From Natronorubrum thiooxidans (lineage in GTDB: Archaea > Halobacteriota > Halobacteria > Halobacteriales > Natrialbaceae), in assembly GCF_900156475.1 (NCBI RefSeq), contig NZ_FTNR01000008.1, positions 1 to 64,000 on the forward strand: a stretch of DNA of 64,000 nt, read 5' to 3'. Of this stretch, positions 54,708 through 63,447 are shown piece by piece. Made by a program: the position numbers and the translations under genes. The notes beneath the pieces are model-generated. The model ran no database searches. It saw only the letters and a program-made list of their open reading frames with translations, and was not told the DNA's origin. Each line of letters starts with the position of its first letter. Position 1 is the first letter of the stretch.

Positions 54708-56921
54708 ATGAACGATTCGTCGGCCCGCGTCGAGCAGTTACTCACGGAGTTGACTCGCGAGGACAAACTGCGGCTGGTTCGTGGACGGGACGACCCCGAA
54801 GGGACGGCGACGGGGTATCTCCCGGGGGTCGATCGGCTCGAGATTCCAGAGTTCAGGCTGGTCGACGGGCCACTCGGCGTTCGGGCTGAAGGGAAGCGAG
54901 CGACCGCGTTTCCGGCCCCGATTGCTGTCGCGGCGACGTTCGATCCCGACCTCGCCCGCGAGAAGGGAGCCGCGATGGCTCGAGAAGCGACCGCGCTCGG
55001 CCAGCATGCGCTGCTCGCACCCGGGGCGAACCTGATTCGGGTGCCACACTGTGGCCGCAACTTCGAGTACTACGCGGAGGATCCGGTGGTGGCCGCTCGA
55101 ATGACCGCTGGTGCCGTCACTGGCATTCACAACGAGGACGTGATCGCGACGGTCAAACACTACGTCGCGAACAATCAGGAAACTGATCGCGTGCGTGTGA
55201 GTAGCGAGGTCGACGAGCGAACGCTCCGAGAGCTGTACCTGCGACCGTTTCGGGCTGCCGTCGAGGCCGGCGTCGGCTCCGTAATGACGGCCTACAACCG
55301 GGTCAACGGCACGCACATGAGCGATCACTCCCGCCTCGTCGGCGACGTGCTCAAAGCCGAGTGGGGGTTCGACGGCTACGTCGTCTCGGACTGGTACGGC
55401 ACCGAAAGTACTGTCGGCGCGGCGACCGCCGGACTGGACCTCGAGATGCCGGGCGTCGCAGCCGGCGACGAGTCGGACGACCAGTGGCCCTCGCCGGACG
55501 AGTTCGAAGGCGAGGCCGCCGAGATCATGGGTGGGCTCCCCGACGGAACCCGCGCGGGACTGTTCGGCGAGCCGCTCGCGGCCGCCGTCGACGCCGGCGA
55601 GGTCCAGCCTGACCGACTCGAGGACATGGTTCGGCGACTCCTCGGACAACGCGAGCGAGTTGGCTACCTCGAGGCGACTACCACCGACGAAAACACTGAT
55701 TCCGGCGCTTCCTCACTCGAGCGCGCCGGCGCGCTCGACACACCAGCCCACCGTCGCCTCGCCGAGCGCCTCGCCGCACGCAGCACCGTCTTGCTCGAGA
55801 ACGACGGCGTGCTCCCGCTAGCGGACGAGACGGACGTCGCGGTCATCGGGCCGAACGTCCACAAGGCGACACTCGGTGGGGGCGGCTCGTCGGAGACGAC
55901 GCCGTTCCAATCGACGAATCCGGCCGCGGGGACTCGCGCGCGAGCCGATGGGGCAGTCACGGTCGCCCGCGGCGTCGACACGGTTCCGGACCTCTCGCTG
56001 TTCGACGTGTTGCCGTTCGTCGGTGACGGCGAGGACGAGTCGGCTTCGGCGGACGAAATAGCCGCCACGGAACCGGTCGGAATCGACGTCGCCGAACCGA
56101 GCATCGACGCCGCCGTCGAGGCGGCTCGAGACGCCGCCGTCGCCGTCGTCTTCGTCCGCGACAGGACGACGGAAGCGAAAGACCGCGACTCGCTGCGACT
56201 ACCCGGCGAGCAGGACGAACTGGTCGAGGCAGTCGCCGCCGCAGCGGACGAAACGGTCGTTGTCGTCAACTCGAGTGGCCCTGTCGAATTTCCGTGGCGT
56301 ACGGACGTCGCCGCGATCCTCGAGGCGTGGTATCCGGGACAGGCCGACGGCGCGGCGATCGCCTCGGTGCTGTACGGCGACCGGGATCCGTCAGGTCGGC
56401 TGCCGGTGACGTTCGCCCCCGAGAGAACGTACCCTGCAAGCGACGAACGGCAGTACCCCGGCATCGACCGAAAAGCACAGTACGAGGAGGGCGTGTTCAT
56501 CGGCTATCGTCACTTCGACGCCGACGGCGTCGATGCGGAGCCGACGTATCCGTTCGGACACGGCCGCTCCTACGCGGCGTTCTCGTATCGAGACGCGACG
56601 GTCGTCGACGAGCGGACGATTCGTGTGACCGTCGAAAACGTCGCCGATCGGTCCGGCCGCGAAGTCGTCCAGGCGTACGTTCGACCGCCGGAATCGTCGC
56701 CGGTCGAGCGTCCGACGCGTGAACTCGCGGGGTTCGAATCGGTTGCACTCGAGGCCGGCGAGACGCAAACCGTCGACCTCGACCTCGAGTCGCGAGCACT
56801 CGGCCGCTACGACCTCGAGCAGGGGTGGGTGGTCGATCCGGGCACGTACACCGTCGAAGTGGCTCGCTCGGCTCGAGACGTGCGAAAAACGGTCAGTCTC
56901 GAGGTTACACGGGAAGACTGA
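54708..56921 (+). CDS. glycoside hydrolase family 3 beta-glucosidase-type enzyme
   Basis: The 737-aa enzyme has the GH3 layout: a TIM barrel (about 30-290), an alpha/beta sandwich (about 340-590) and a C-terminal fibronectin-III-like domain (about 640-730). The nucleophile is Asp228 in WGFDGYVVSDWYGTES. Other barrel motifs are VATVKHYVANNQETDR-like and VGSVMTAYNRVNG. The second domain carries VLLENDGVLPLADETDVAVI, and the third PFGHGRSYAAFSY. No signal peptide is visible, so it should act on small glycosides in the cytoplasm. Open-frame sequence extends far upstream through radB in another frame but the ATG at 54708 (MNDSSARVEQ) fits the family. Confidence 0.94.
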   Translation: MNDSSARVEQLLTELTREDKLRLVRGRDDPEGTATGYLPGVDRLEIPEFRLVDGPLGVRAEGKRATAFPAPIAVAATFDPDLAREKGAAMAREATALGQHALLAPGANLIRVPHCGRNFEYYAEDPVVAARMTAGAVTGIHNEDVIATVKHYVANNQETDRVRVSSEVDERTLRELYLRPFRAAVEAGVGSVMTAYNRVNGTHMSDHSRLVGDVLKAEWGFDGYVVSDWYGTESTVGAATAGLDLEMPGVAAGDESDDQWPSPDEFEGEAAEIMGGLPDGTRAGLFGEPLAAAVDAGEVQPDRLEDMVRRLLGQRERVGYLEATTTDENTDSGASSLERAGALDTPAHRRLAERLAARSTVLLENDGVLPLADETDVAVIGPNVHKATLGGGGSSETTPFQSTNPAAGTRARADGAVTVARGVDTVPDLSLFDVLPFVGDGEDESASADEIAATEPVGIDVAEPSIDAAVEAARDAAVAVVFVRDRTTEAKDRDSLRLPGEQDELVEAVAAAADETVVVVNSSGPVEFPWRTDVAAILEAWYPGQADGAAIASVLYGDRDPSGRLPVTFAPERTYPASDERQYPGIDRKAQYEEGVFIGYRHFDADGVDAEPTYPFGHGRSYAAFSYRDATVVDERTIRVTVENVADRSGREVVQAYVRPPESSPVERPTRELAGFESVALEAGETQTVDLDLESRALGRYDLEQGWVVDPGTYTVEVARSARDVRKTVSLEVTRED

Positions 56922-56954
56922 GCGGGAATCCGCAGCCGGCGGCGCGATGGCCGG

Positions 56955-58112
56955 TTACAGCTCGTTCAGTTTGCGCAGCAGCTGGCCGCGGTACTCCTCG
57001 TCGCTCGTGACGCCTTTGATTTCGAGAACGTTGCGCTCGAGTTTGTCGATGGCGACGCGGAAGGCGTTTTCTGCGCCGTAGCCCTCGCCGGTACCGGCAA
57101 CCTGTCCTTTGTTCGTTCGCAGCCGGATCTGACACTGGATGAGCGAGGTGCCACGGAGCTTCTCGTTGTGTTCGTGGAAACGGACGTGAGCGTGCATCAC
57201 CTGCATATCGGCGTACTTGTCCGCGACGTCCTCGATGCTCTGGACGATGGACTCTCGAGTGATCGTATCGAGCATCGAGATGTTGGTGATCTGGACGTCC
57301 ATGTGCTCTTCTTCGGTAAACGTCAGCGCCCGCAAGACGTCCGTCTTGGTGACGACACCGATAACGACTCGGTCGTCGTCTTCGGGTGTGACCATCAGCC
57401 CGGCGTAATCCTCCGAGAGCATCTCAGTGACTGCTTCTTTGGCAGAAGTATCAAGCGTGGTCGTCTCGACGGGACTGGTCATGATGTCGTAGACGGGGAC
57501 ATCGAGCAGCCGGTCGGAGTCACCGACACGGTCGCCGGTCGTCGTCGTGTGGTTTTCTCGGATGACGAAGTCGGCGATATCGTGGGTCGTCACGACGCCG
57601 GTGAGATAGCCGTTCTCGTTGACGACGGGCAGCCGTGAGATACCGTGTTCTCGCAGGTAGTTGATCGCCTTCCCGATCCCGTCGTCTTCTGCGAGGATGA
57701 CCGGATCGTCCGAGTAGACATCGCCGACGGTGAGCGTATCGAGATTGTCGATGACGGCCTCGAGGATCGCGTCGCCAGTGATGACGCCCCAGAGATCGCC
57801 GTGTTCGAACACCGGCGCGACCTTCGCGTTGCTCTCGATGAGCATTCGTGCGGTCTCCCGAACGTCCTCGTTTCGGTCGATTTTCGGTGCCGGTGAGTTA
57901 CGGCTGGGTTTGATGAGTGCAGCGACTTTGGCGTCGTCTTCGACGTGCGACTGGAGGACCTCTCGCTCGCTGATGACACCTTCGTACTCCCCATCATTGG
58001 TAACGATAATTCCCTTGGGGTTGCCGTTCTCGAAGGTCGAACGGACCTTCCCCATGCGTGTGCCAACGTCTACTTCAATATATTCCGTGGTGGCGATATC
58101 AGCGATATTCAT
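56955..58112 (-). CDS. four-CBS-domain protein with C-terminal HPF-like domain
   Basis: The 385-aa protein (from MNIADIATTEYIEVDVGTRM) has four CBS motifs, visible as repeated GxVTxxDxxxA or GVI-type signatures, e.g. GIIVTNDGEYEGVISEREVL, GDLWGVITGDAILEAV, GYLTGVVTTHDIADF and VVIGVVTKTDVLRAL. The last about 100 residues (QVMHAHVRFHEHNEKLRG to KLERNVLEIKGV) resemble the S30AE/HPF ribosome-hibernation fold in strand and helix order. CBS pairs bind adenosine nucleotides, so an energy-sensing ribosome-linked role is a reasonable guess. The start at 58112 is chosen over one 13 codons upstream. Confidence 0.82.
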   Translation of the reverse strand: MNIADIATTEYIEVDVGTRMGKVRSTFENGNPKGIIVTNDGEYEGVISEREVLQSHVEDDAKVAALIKPSRNSPAPKIDRNEDVRETARMLIESNAKVAPVFEHGDLWGVITGDAILEAVIDNLDTLTVGDVYSDDPVILAEDDGIGKAINYLREHGISRLPVVNENGYLTGVVTTHDIADFVIRENHTTTTGDRVGDSDRLLDVPVYDIMTSPVETTTLDTSAKEAVTEMLSEDYAGLMVTPEDDDRVVIGVVTKTDVLRALTFTEEEHMDVQITNISMLDTITRESIVQSIEDVADKYADMQVMHAHVRFHEHNEKLRGTSLIQCQIRLRTNKGQVAGTGEGYGAENAFRVAIDKLERNVLEIKGVTSDEEYRGQLLRKLNEL

Positions 58113-58215
58113 CGTTCTGTTCGGGTATACTCTCGCTGGGGTTTTGAACATACCGCACGTTCTAGCTGGGTGGGTTCAAGCCGGATGTTTTTGAATTGGC
58201 TATCGTACTCGGAGT

Positions 58216-58524
58216 ATGAACCCCGATATCAGTGTCCTCGGTCGGTACACCTACCTCGCGACGGAACTGTTCTGGGGGGCCATCGCCGTCCTGTTGCTTC
58301 GGCGTGCAGATGCCCTCCGAAACGCCGCCGTCACGATCCTCGCGCTGTATCCCATCGCCTACGTCTGGGATCGCTACACCCTCGCCGTCGGCGTCTTCGA
58401 CATCAAACTGCGAACCGGGATCGATATCGCAGGGATTCCGCTCGAGGAACACCTCTTTATGGCGGTCGTTCCCGGACTCGTCATCGGCTTCCACGAGACG
58501 CTGTTCGGCGACGATCCATCGTGA
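58216..58524 (+). CDS. lycopene cyclase domain-containing small membrane protein
   Basis: The 102-aa protein has three predicted helices and the conserved motif TGIDIAGIPLEEHLFMAVVP, in which PLEE is diagnostic of CrtYc/d-type lycopene cyclase and CarR domains. The DRYTLAVGVFDI stretch precedes it. A full archaeal cyclase (CrtY) has two such halves, so this single half is either a heterodimer subunit or a divergent relative. No carotenoid genes are in view. It is divergent from the CBS gene, with about 100 bases between. Confidence 0.83.
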   Translation: MNPDISVLGRYTYLATELFWGAIAVLLLRRADALRNAAVTILALYPIAYVWDRYTLAVGVFDIKLRTGIDIAGIPLEEHLFMAVVPGLVIGFHETLFGDDPS

Positions 58525-58605
58525 TCATCGACGGCGATCGAGGCGGCTGTCAGTGACTGCAACTGACCACGAGCGTCTTATTCTCGCCGCCCTTTTCAAT
58601 AGTCG

Positions 58606-59385
58606 ATGGGAGAGCGCCGTCCCGCAGACGACTCGTCCGGCGATGACCGCACCGATCGTGCCGTCGTCGGGGCACTACTGCGATTCGTCCTCGCCGTCGT
58701 CCTGATCGGGACACTCGCTCTCGGAACCGCGATGTTCGCACCGACCGTCCTCGAGGACCTCGGTATCGACAGCGACGAGTTCGAGATCCCAAACGACGTC
58801 GATACGGGTCCGTTCCCCCCTCCGAGCTCGGAGCCGCCGCCGGCTGGCGAGCGAAACCCCGCCGTCACTGACCCAGCAGACCCCGGCGAGTCGACCGTCC
58901 AAACCGACGTCGAGACCGTCGACTCGGCAACCGTCGAGGACTTCGTCCATGCCGAGGTCAACGACCGACGGGCCGACCACGACCTCGCTCCCCTCGAGTG
59001 GGACGGAACAGTCGCCTCCGTTGCTCGCGCCCACAGTTCCGATATGGCCGACCGGGAGTACTTCGATCACGTCACTCCCGACGGTGAGGAGCCCATGGAT
59101 CGTTTTACCGCCGTCGACGACTACTGTCGGGCCTACGGAGAGAACATCGCTCAGACGTGGATCGACCGTCCTGTTGGAGAGCCCGGAACCGACGATACCG
59201 TCCGCTATCAGACCGCAGAGGCGCTGGCAACCGGGCTCGTCGACCAGTGGATGAACTCCACACCGCATCGGCAGGCCATCCTCGAGGAAGGCACCGTGCC
59301 CGCCTGGGATCGTGGCGGTGTCGGCGTCTATCTCACCGATGATGGGACCGTTTATGCGACACACAACTTCTGTGTCGAGTGGTGA
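58606..59385 (+). CDS. membrane-anchored CAP/SCP-domain protein
   Basis: The 259-aa protein has one N-terminal transmembrane helix (about residues 25-47), an acidic Pro-rich linker (about 65-105) and a CAP domain in the C-terminal half. The CAP signature is VNDRRADHDLAPLEWDGTVA followed by HSSDMADREYFDHVTPDGEE and YGENIAQTW. The His residues and the acidic residues of the CAP cavity are present. It should face outward. CAP proteins in prokaryotes have varied roles, and the ligand here is unknown. It lies downstream of the lycopene cyclase-like gene on the same strand. Confidence 0.85.
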   Translation: MGERRPADDSSGDDRTDRAVVGALLRFVLAVVLIGTLALGTAMFAPTVLEDLGIDSDEFEIPNDVDTGPFPPPSSEPPPAGERNPAVTDPADPGESTVQTDVETVDSATVEDFVHAEVNDRRADHDLAPLEWDGTVASVARAHSSDMADREYFDHVTPDGEEPMDRFTAVDDYCRAYGENIAQTWIDRPVGEPGTDDTVRYQTAEALATGLVDQWMNSTPHRQAILEEGTVPAWDRGGVGVYLTDDGTVYATHNFCVEW

Positions 59386-59488
59386 GCAGACCAGTTCGAC
59401 AGCGGCTTCGAACGCCCTAGACTACAACGCGAGACAGAAACTGTGACCGACTGACAGGCCTTTAGTGCTGGCCGTCGTCGCTCCCCGT

Positions 59489-60280
59489 ATGGACGTCTCC
59501 GAGACCGTTATGTCGATCTACCGGACGGCAAGCGACCGCGATATCTCCTTTCTCGCGGCCGGGTTTGCCTACTACGCGTTCGTCTCGTTGATCCCGTTGG
59601 TCTTGCTCGCACTCGTCGTCGGCTCGCTTCTCGGCGGCGAGGATGCAGCCGAACGACTGATTCTCGTCGCTGGCGACTTCCTCCCCGAAGCGGGCGAGGA
59701 CCTCGTCACCGACGCATTGACGACCGAATCCGGACGCACGGAGGCGACCGTCATTGCGCTTGCCGTCGCCACCTGGGGTGCGCTCAAGGTCTTTCGCGGA
59801 CTCAGCCTCGCGTTCGACAAGGTCTACGACGAGGTCGCCGAGGACACGTTGGTCGATCAGGTCAAAGACGGCCTCACCGTGATCATCGCGGGCGCAGGTG
59901 CGATGGTGTTGATGATCGTGATCGGGACGGTCCTCGGGCTCGCCGCCGACCGCGTGCCGTTTGCCGGCGTGATAGGCTGGGTCACGCTGCTGATCGGGCT
60001 CGTTCTCGTGTTCGTGCCGATCTACTACGTCCTCCCACCGATTCCGGTCGCGGTCACCGATATCCTCCCCGGTGCCGTCTTCGCCGCCGTCGGGTGGACG
60101 ATTCTCCAGGTCGGTTTCCAGCTCTATGCCGCCAACGCGGGCCAATATCAGGCGTACGGCGCGGTCGGGGCCGTCTTGCTCTTTGTCACCTGGCTCTACT
60201 TTGCCGGCATGTTGATTCTCTTTGGCGCGGTGCTCAACGTCGTGCTTTCGAAACCAACGCTGGCCGAAGCGCCGGCCTGA
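59489..60280 (+). CDS. YihY/BrkB-family membrane protein
   Basis: The 263-aa protein has about six helices with the YihY/BrkB pattern: ISFLAAGFAYYAFVSLIPLV at the N-terminus, WGALKVFRGLSLAFDKVYDE in the middle, and YGAVGAVLLFVTWLYFAGM then LILFGAVLNVVL at the end. The family was once called ribonuclease BN but is now regarded as membrane proteins of unclear function. The ATG at 59489 (MDVSETVMSIYR) is preferred to an upstream start. It stands as a single gene. Confidence 0.88.
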   Translation: MDVSETVMSIYRTASDRDISFLAAGFAYYAFVSLIPLVLLALVVGSLLGGEDAAERLILVAGDFLPEAGEDLVTDALTTESGRTEATVIALAVATWGALKVFRGLSLAFDKVYDEVAEDTLVDQVKDGLTVIIAGAGAMVLMIVIGTVLGLAADRVPFAGVIGWVTLLIGLVLVFVPIYYVLPPIPVAVTDILPGAVFAAVGWTILQVGFQLYAANAGQYQAYGAVGAVLLFVTWLYFAGMLILFGAVLNVVLSKPTLAEAPA

Positions 60281-60471
60281 TACGGCCTGCTGTCGTCACT
60301 GACCACCGATCACCGATCTCGTCTCTGGTGATCAGCGAGAACTCGGTACAGCAGACCGTCTGAACCGGCCACCGAAAGCATGTTTCGACGGTTCAGTTTC
60401 GAGTTTCGGTCACTCGTCGTGACGATCACACTGGGCAACAGTTATGGTCTCCGCAGGGACAGACGTGCACA

Positions 60472-61167
60472 ATGAGCGACGAGCATCCCTCCCCGGACAA
60501 GCCGGAACCCGACTCGAGTGCGTCGACCGACGACGGCGACTCGAACGATAGTCTCGAGCCCAGCGGTGGCCCACAACGCGTCGTCTCCGACCAGAGCGTC
60601 GATGACATTCTCAACTCACTCAACGAGACCAAAGCAGCGGCCGACGACTCGAGTGACTCGACCGAGGAGACGGCGACCGAAACGGAGCCGTCCGTGACGA
60701 CCTCGTTCGACGAAGCCGACGTTCCGGCAGCCGACGACGGCACTGCCGACGCCGGAGACGATCCAGCGAGTGACGCAGCGACAGGGATCGATGCGGCGGC
60801 GACGGCGATTCCCGACGACACGGACCTGGACGAGGACGCCTCGCTCGAGGAGCTCGCGGCTCGCATCGAAGACGGCACCGTCACCGGCGCAGACGTCCGG
60901 GCCGCCGAGGCAGGGTCTGGACGAGAGTCGACGCCCGACGTCGACGAGATCGAGCTCTCGATGGACGATCTCGAGGCGACGCAGGCACAGTCGACGTCCT
61001 CGAACAGCGGAGGCGGGTCGGCAACAGCCGATCTCGGCGATGACGCCGGCCCCCTCGCCGGCTCGATCAGCCGCGATGCCGGCGACTCGAGCGAGAACGA
61101 CGACGAGGAGGATTCGGAAGAGGCGGCCGGTTTGTTCGCTCGGATCAAGCAGTTCTTCAGTGGGTGA
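60472..61167 (+). CDS. acidic, largely disordered haloarchaeal protein
   Basis: The 231-aa protein is rich in Asp, Glu, Ser, Thr and Ala and is probably disordered. Two short amphipathic elements stand out: VVSDQSVDDILNSLNETKAA (residues about 37-56) and a C-terminal GLFARIKQFFSG, plus a helix at SLEELAARIEDGTVTGADVR. No known domain is recognised. The hydrophobic tail could contact a membrane or a partner. It is followed at 84 bases by a small membrane protein gene on the same strand, so an operon is possible. Confidence 0.72.
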   Translation: MSDEHPSPDKPEPDSSASTDDGDSNDSLEPSGGPQRVVSDQSVDDILNSLNETKAAADDSSDSTEETATETEPSVTTSFDEADVPAADDGTADAGDDPASDAATGIDAAATAIPDDTDLDEDASLEELAARIEDGTVTGADVRAAEAGSGRESTPDVDEIELSMDDLEATQAQSTSSNSGGGSATADLGDDAGPLAGSISRDAGDSSENDDEEDSEEAAGLFARIKQFFSG

Positions 61168-61250
61168 ACGAAGCGAACTCGGCGGCGTCTGTCTGCATCT
61201 ACAGTGAATGTGGCAGTGGATTTACAATCGAAGATAGGGAAAACAGCGGC

Positions 61251-61532
61251 ATGAACCCCGGTCGCTTCGTTTCCGTCTGGTTTCTCTGCGTCGGGACATT
61301 GCTCCTCCTCTCGTTTCTTTTTGGCGTCGCGTCGGGTGAGTTGCAAGTCGGGCTCTCCGCAGCGACGTTTGGCGCACTCACACCGGGTATTGCGACGCTC
61401 TTTATCGGCGTTCACCGGATCAGCAACCCGACTGAAGAGACGTGGCCGGAGGAGTACGGCGTCTGGACGTACGTCGCGTCCCTCTTTCTGGTGGGGATGG
61501 CTGGCTGGTTGGTATACATCCTGGTTTGGTAA
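61251..61532 (+). CDS. small three-helix membrane protein
   Basis: The 93-aa protein (MNPGRFVSVWFLCVGTLLLL) has three predicted transmembrane helices, at about residues 7-26, 34-52 and 71-92, with an acidic loop NPTEETWPEEYG between the last two. The ATG at 61251 is used because the upstream extension to 61164 is polar and would overlap the preceding gene's end. No function is recognised. It is convergent with the AEC transporter gene. Confidence 0.62.
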   Translation: MNPGRFVSVWFLCVGTLLLLSFLFGVASGELQVGLSAATFGALTPGIATLFIGVHRISNPTEETWPEEYGVWTYVASLFLVGMAGWLVYILVW

Positions 61533-61581
61533 GCCAAAGACGGATCGCGACCGCGCCGGTCACTCGACACCCCAGTCCGTA

Positions 61582-62490
61582 TTAGCCAACCAGCGAAATC
61601 AGTACGAACAGCGATCCCATCGAGAGCAGCGTCGTCACGAAGACGTTCAGCGACGCAAATTCCGTGTCACCGCCGAGTTCGGCCGCGAAAACAAACGTCG
61701 AAACTGCGGTCGGCGTCGCGAACATCACGACTGCGGCAGTAAACGTCGCCGTATCGACGGCCAGCACAGAGAAGACGATCCACGCGAGGGCGGGCATACA
61801 GACGATCTTCAGCGCGACGACGGCACCGGTCGCGCCGTAGTCGATCGCCGGCAGGTCGACCTCGAGTGAGGCTCCAACACAGAGCAGTGCCAGCGGCAGC
61901 GCCAGCGAGCCGACTGCGTCGAGGCCGGTTGCAGCAGGGCCGGGAACCGAGAGGCCGACCGACCCAACCGTGAGTCCGACGAGCAACGAGAGCAACACGG
62001 GGTTTTTCGCCAGCCCTCGTAGCTTGGGTCCAAGCGCCGCATCAGCACCGTTGAGCGTCGACAGAATCAGCACGGACATCGGTAGCTGGGCCAGCGTCAC
62101 GACCCCGAGGATCACGCTCGCGATCGCCGCCACCGCCGGCTCGAACGTCGCGGCGATGAGCGGCACGCCGAGATAGCCGATGTTCGAGTGATACGACTGG
62201 ATCACAGCCACGCTCTGGCGGCCGCTCGAGTCTCGATTGCGGTGGACGAGCCACGCGAGTCCCGCCGTCGTGAACAGGACGAACACCAGTCCCACGAACA
62301 GCGCCAGCGAAAGGAGTTGGCCGATCGCCTGCTCGTATGTCGAGACGAAGATCAGTGCCGGCAGCGCGACGTAGTAGGCAACGGCGTTCAGCCGTGCCGT
62401 CCGGTCGGTGTCGAGCACACCGGAGGCTCGCAGTCCGGTCCCAAGCAGCAAGACGACGAGCAACCCCACCAGCCGGCCGACGACCTCCAT
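61582..62490 (-). CDS. AEC-family transporter (auxin efflux carrier-like permease)
   Basis: The 302-aa protein has about ten helices in two five-helix halves. It begins MEVVGRLVGLLVVLLLGTGL then NAVAYYVALPALIFVSTYEQ, the AEC/malonate-permease start. The second half contains LALPLALLCVGASLEVDLPA and CMPALAWIVFSVLAVDTATF, then VVMFATPTAVSTFVFAAELG. Substrates in the family are organic anions such as malonate or malate, or amino acids; this one cannot be told. It is a single gene, convergent with the small membrane protein. Confidence 0.9.
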   Translation of the reverse strand: MEVVGRLVGLLVVLLLGTGLRASGVLDTDRTARLNAVAYYVALPALIFVSTYEQAIGQLLSLALFVGLVFVLFTTAGLAWLVHRNRDSSGRQSVAVIQSYHSNIGYLGVPLIAATFEPAVAAIASVILGVVTLAQLPMSVLILSTLNGADAALGPKLRGLAKNPVLLSLLVGLTVGSVGLSVPGPAATGLDAVGSLALPLALLCVGASLEVDLPAIDYGATGAVVALKIVCMPALAWIVFSVLAVDTATFTAAVVMFATPTAVSTFVFAAELGGDTEFASLNVFVTTLLSMGSLFVLISLVG

Positions 62491-62654
62491 ACTGGCCTCG
62501 AGTCGACTCGCACGTTTCTACCGTTCGGTTAGTTCTGATGATGGGGTTGTCTGCCAGGACTCGAGTCAGTGAGGGAGGTGTGCAAAAAGCGGTGCTCACG
62601 GCTGTCTCTCAGCTAACGCCACGCATCGCTCGTCGGTATTGCGTCGTCAGAAAT

Positions 62655-62673
62655 GGGTTGGGCAGCTTTGAAC
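62655..62673 (-). repeat. partial duplicate of the tRNA-Val 3' end (possible att remnant)
   Basis: On the plus strand GGGTTGGGCAGCTTTGAAC repeats the tRNA 3' end (62776-62795) with one base missing and one changed. It lies about 100 bases beyond the tRNA's 3' end. Integrative elements that target tRNA genes leave such 3' partial copies, so this may mark the far border of a lost element. Confidence 0.5.
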
Positions 62674-62686
62674 CACGCCCGAGAAC

Positions 62687-62768
62687 CTGCGCCTGTGGCG
62701 CAGAACTTCGGTCTAGTTCAACCTGCTCAACGTAACGAGTTTGCGCCTCACGGATTTGTTCGGCGCAA
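62687..62768 (-). other. two GCGCC-stem hairpins downstream of the tRNA
   Basis: Two perfect 7-bp stems lie between the tRNA and its partial copy: CTGCGCC-TGT-GGCGCAG at 62687-62703 and TTGCGCC-(14 nt)-GGCGCAA at 62741-62768. They share the core GCGCC/GGCGC. They could form the structured 3' trailer of the tRNA transcript or a small RNA. The first is stable enough to act as a terminator-like stem, but archaeal termination does not need one. Confidence 0.5.
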
Positions 62769-62774
62769 AAATAG

Positions 62775-62849
62775 TGGGTTGGGGCAGATTTGAACTGCCG
62801 ACTTCCTCCGTGTGAAGGAGGTATCATAACCGGACTAGATCACCAACCC
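62775..62849 (-). tRNA. tRNA-Val, anticodon CAC
   Basis: The minus-strand sequence folds as a standard cloverleaf: acceptor GGGTTGG pairing with CCAACCC, an anticodon arm CCTCC-TTCACAC-GGAGG with anticodon CAC, and a T-arm with TTCAAATC. The D-arm lies in GATCTAGTCCGGTTATGATA. The discriminator base is A. CCA is not encoded. It reads GUG codons. No intron is seen. Confidence 0.93.
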
Positions 62850-62919
62850 GCACGAAACGATTCCCGGGCGTTCGACTTAAGACTTCCTTTCATCGGTCGT
62901 CGGCAGTCCTGACCGACCG

Positions 62920-63159
62920 TCACCGAACGCGACGCTCGAGTGTGCTTCCAACGTGCCGAACGCGTCGCTCGGCGGTCTGCTCGAGGCGCTCGAACTCCGT
63001 TCGCACCCGCTCGAGGCGAGCCGGCTCGGGGGCTGGCTCCCGGCCCAGCCGAACTCGAAGCGCGGTCAGGTGGGGCGCGAGGGATTCACGGACACCGAGT
63101 GTTGCGTGTTTGCCGGCTCGCGTGGCGTAGTAGAGGCTGTCATGGAAGTGTTTGTTCAT
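62920..63159 (-). CDS. DUF7553-like small protein
   Basis: The 79-aa protein begins MNKHFHDSLYYATRAGKHAT and contains EPAPEPARLERVRTEFERLE, matching the pattern of a haloarchaeal family (DUF7553-like) made of two helices. The C-terminal 20 residues are Arg-rich, less usual. It is soluble. The function is unknown. Confidence 0.68.
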   Translation of the reverse strand: MNKHFHDSLYYATRAGKHATLGVRESLAPHLTALRVRLGREPAPEPARLERVRTEFERLEQTAERRVRHVGSTLERRVR

Positions 63160-63447
63160 AACTCTCAGACAGTCTGGAGGCGATCAGCGAATATAGCCCT
63201 TTCGCAGACGACAGAACACGATTCGAGACGGCTTTGACACGTAGACCGGTTGCTGGACCGTCATCGGTCGACCTCGAGGACCGCACACAAAAGACGTGGA
63301 TACTCGAGCGGCCGGCCCGGTCCCGGCACCGACACATCGGGTGTCGGCCGACGCCCACACTGCAATCAGACGGTTTGCCGCCCCGACCGACCGGGACACC
63401 AGCAGGGCGGTCGCAGGTGTCCCGGGACTGACGGACAGCGGCTGGGC

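Noticed and set aside
62609-62827. A 72-aa minus-strand frame spanning the tRNA and its downstream hairpins
   Set aside because: It overlaps the tRNA gene on the same strand, and the hairpin stems explain the sequence better than coding.
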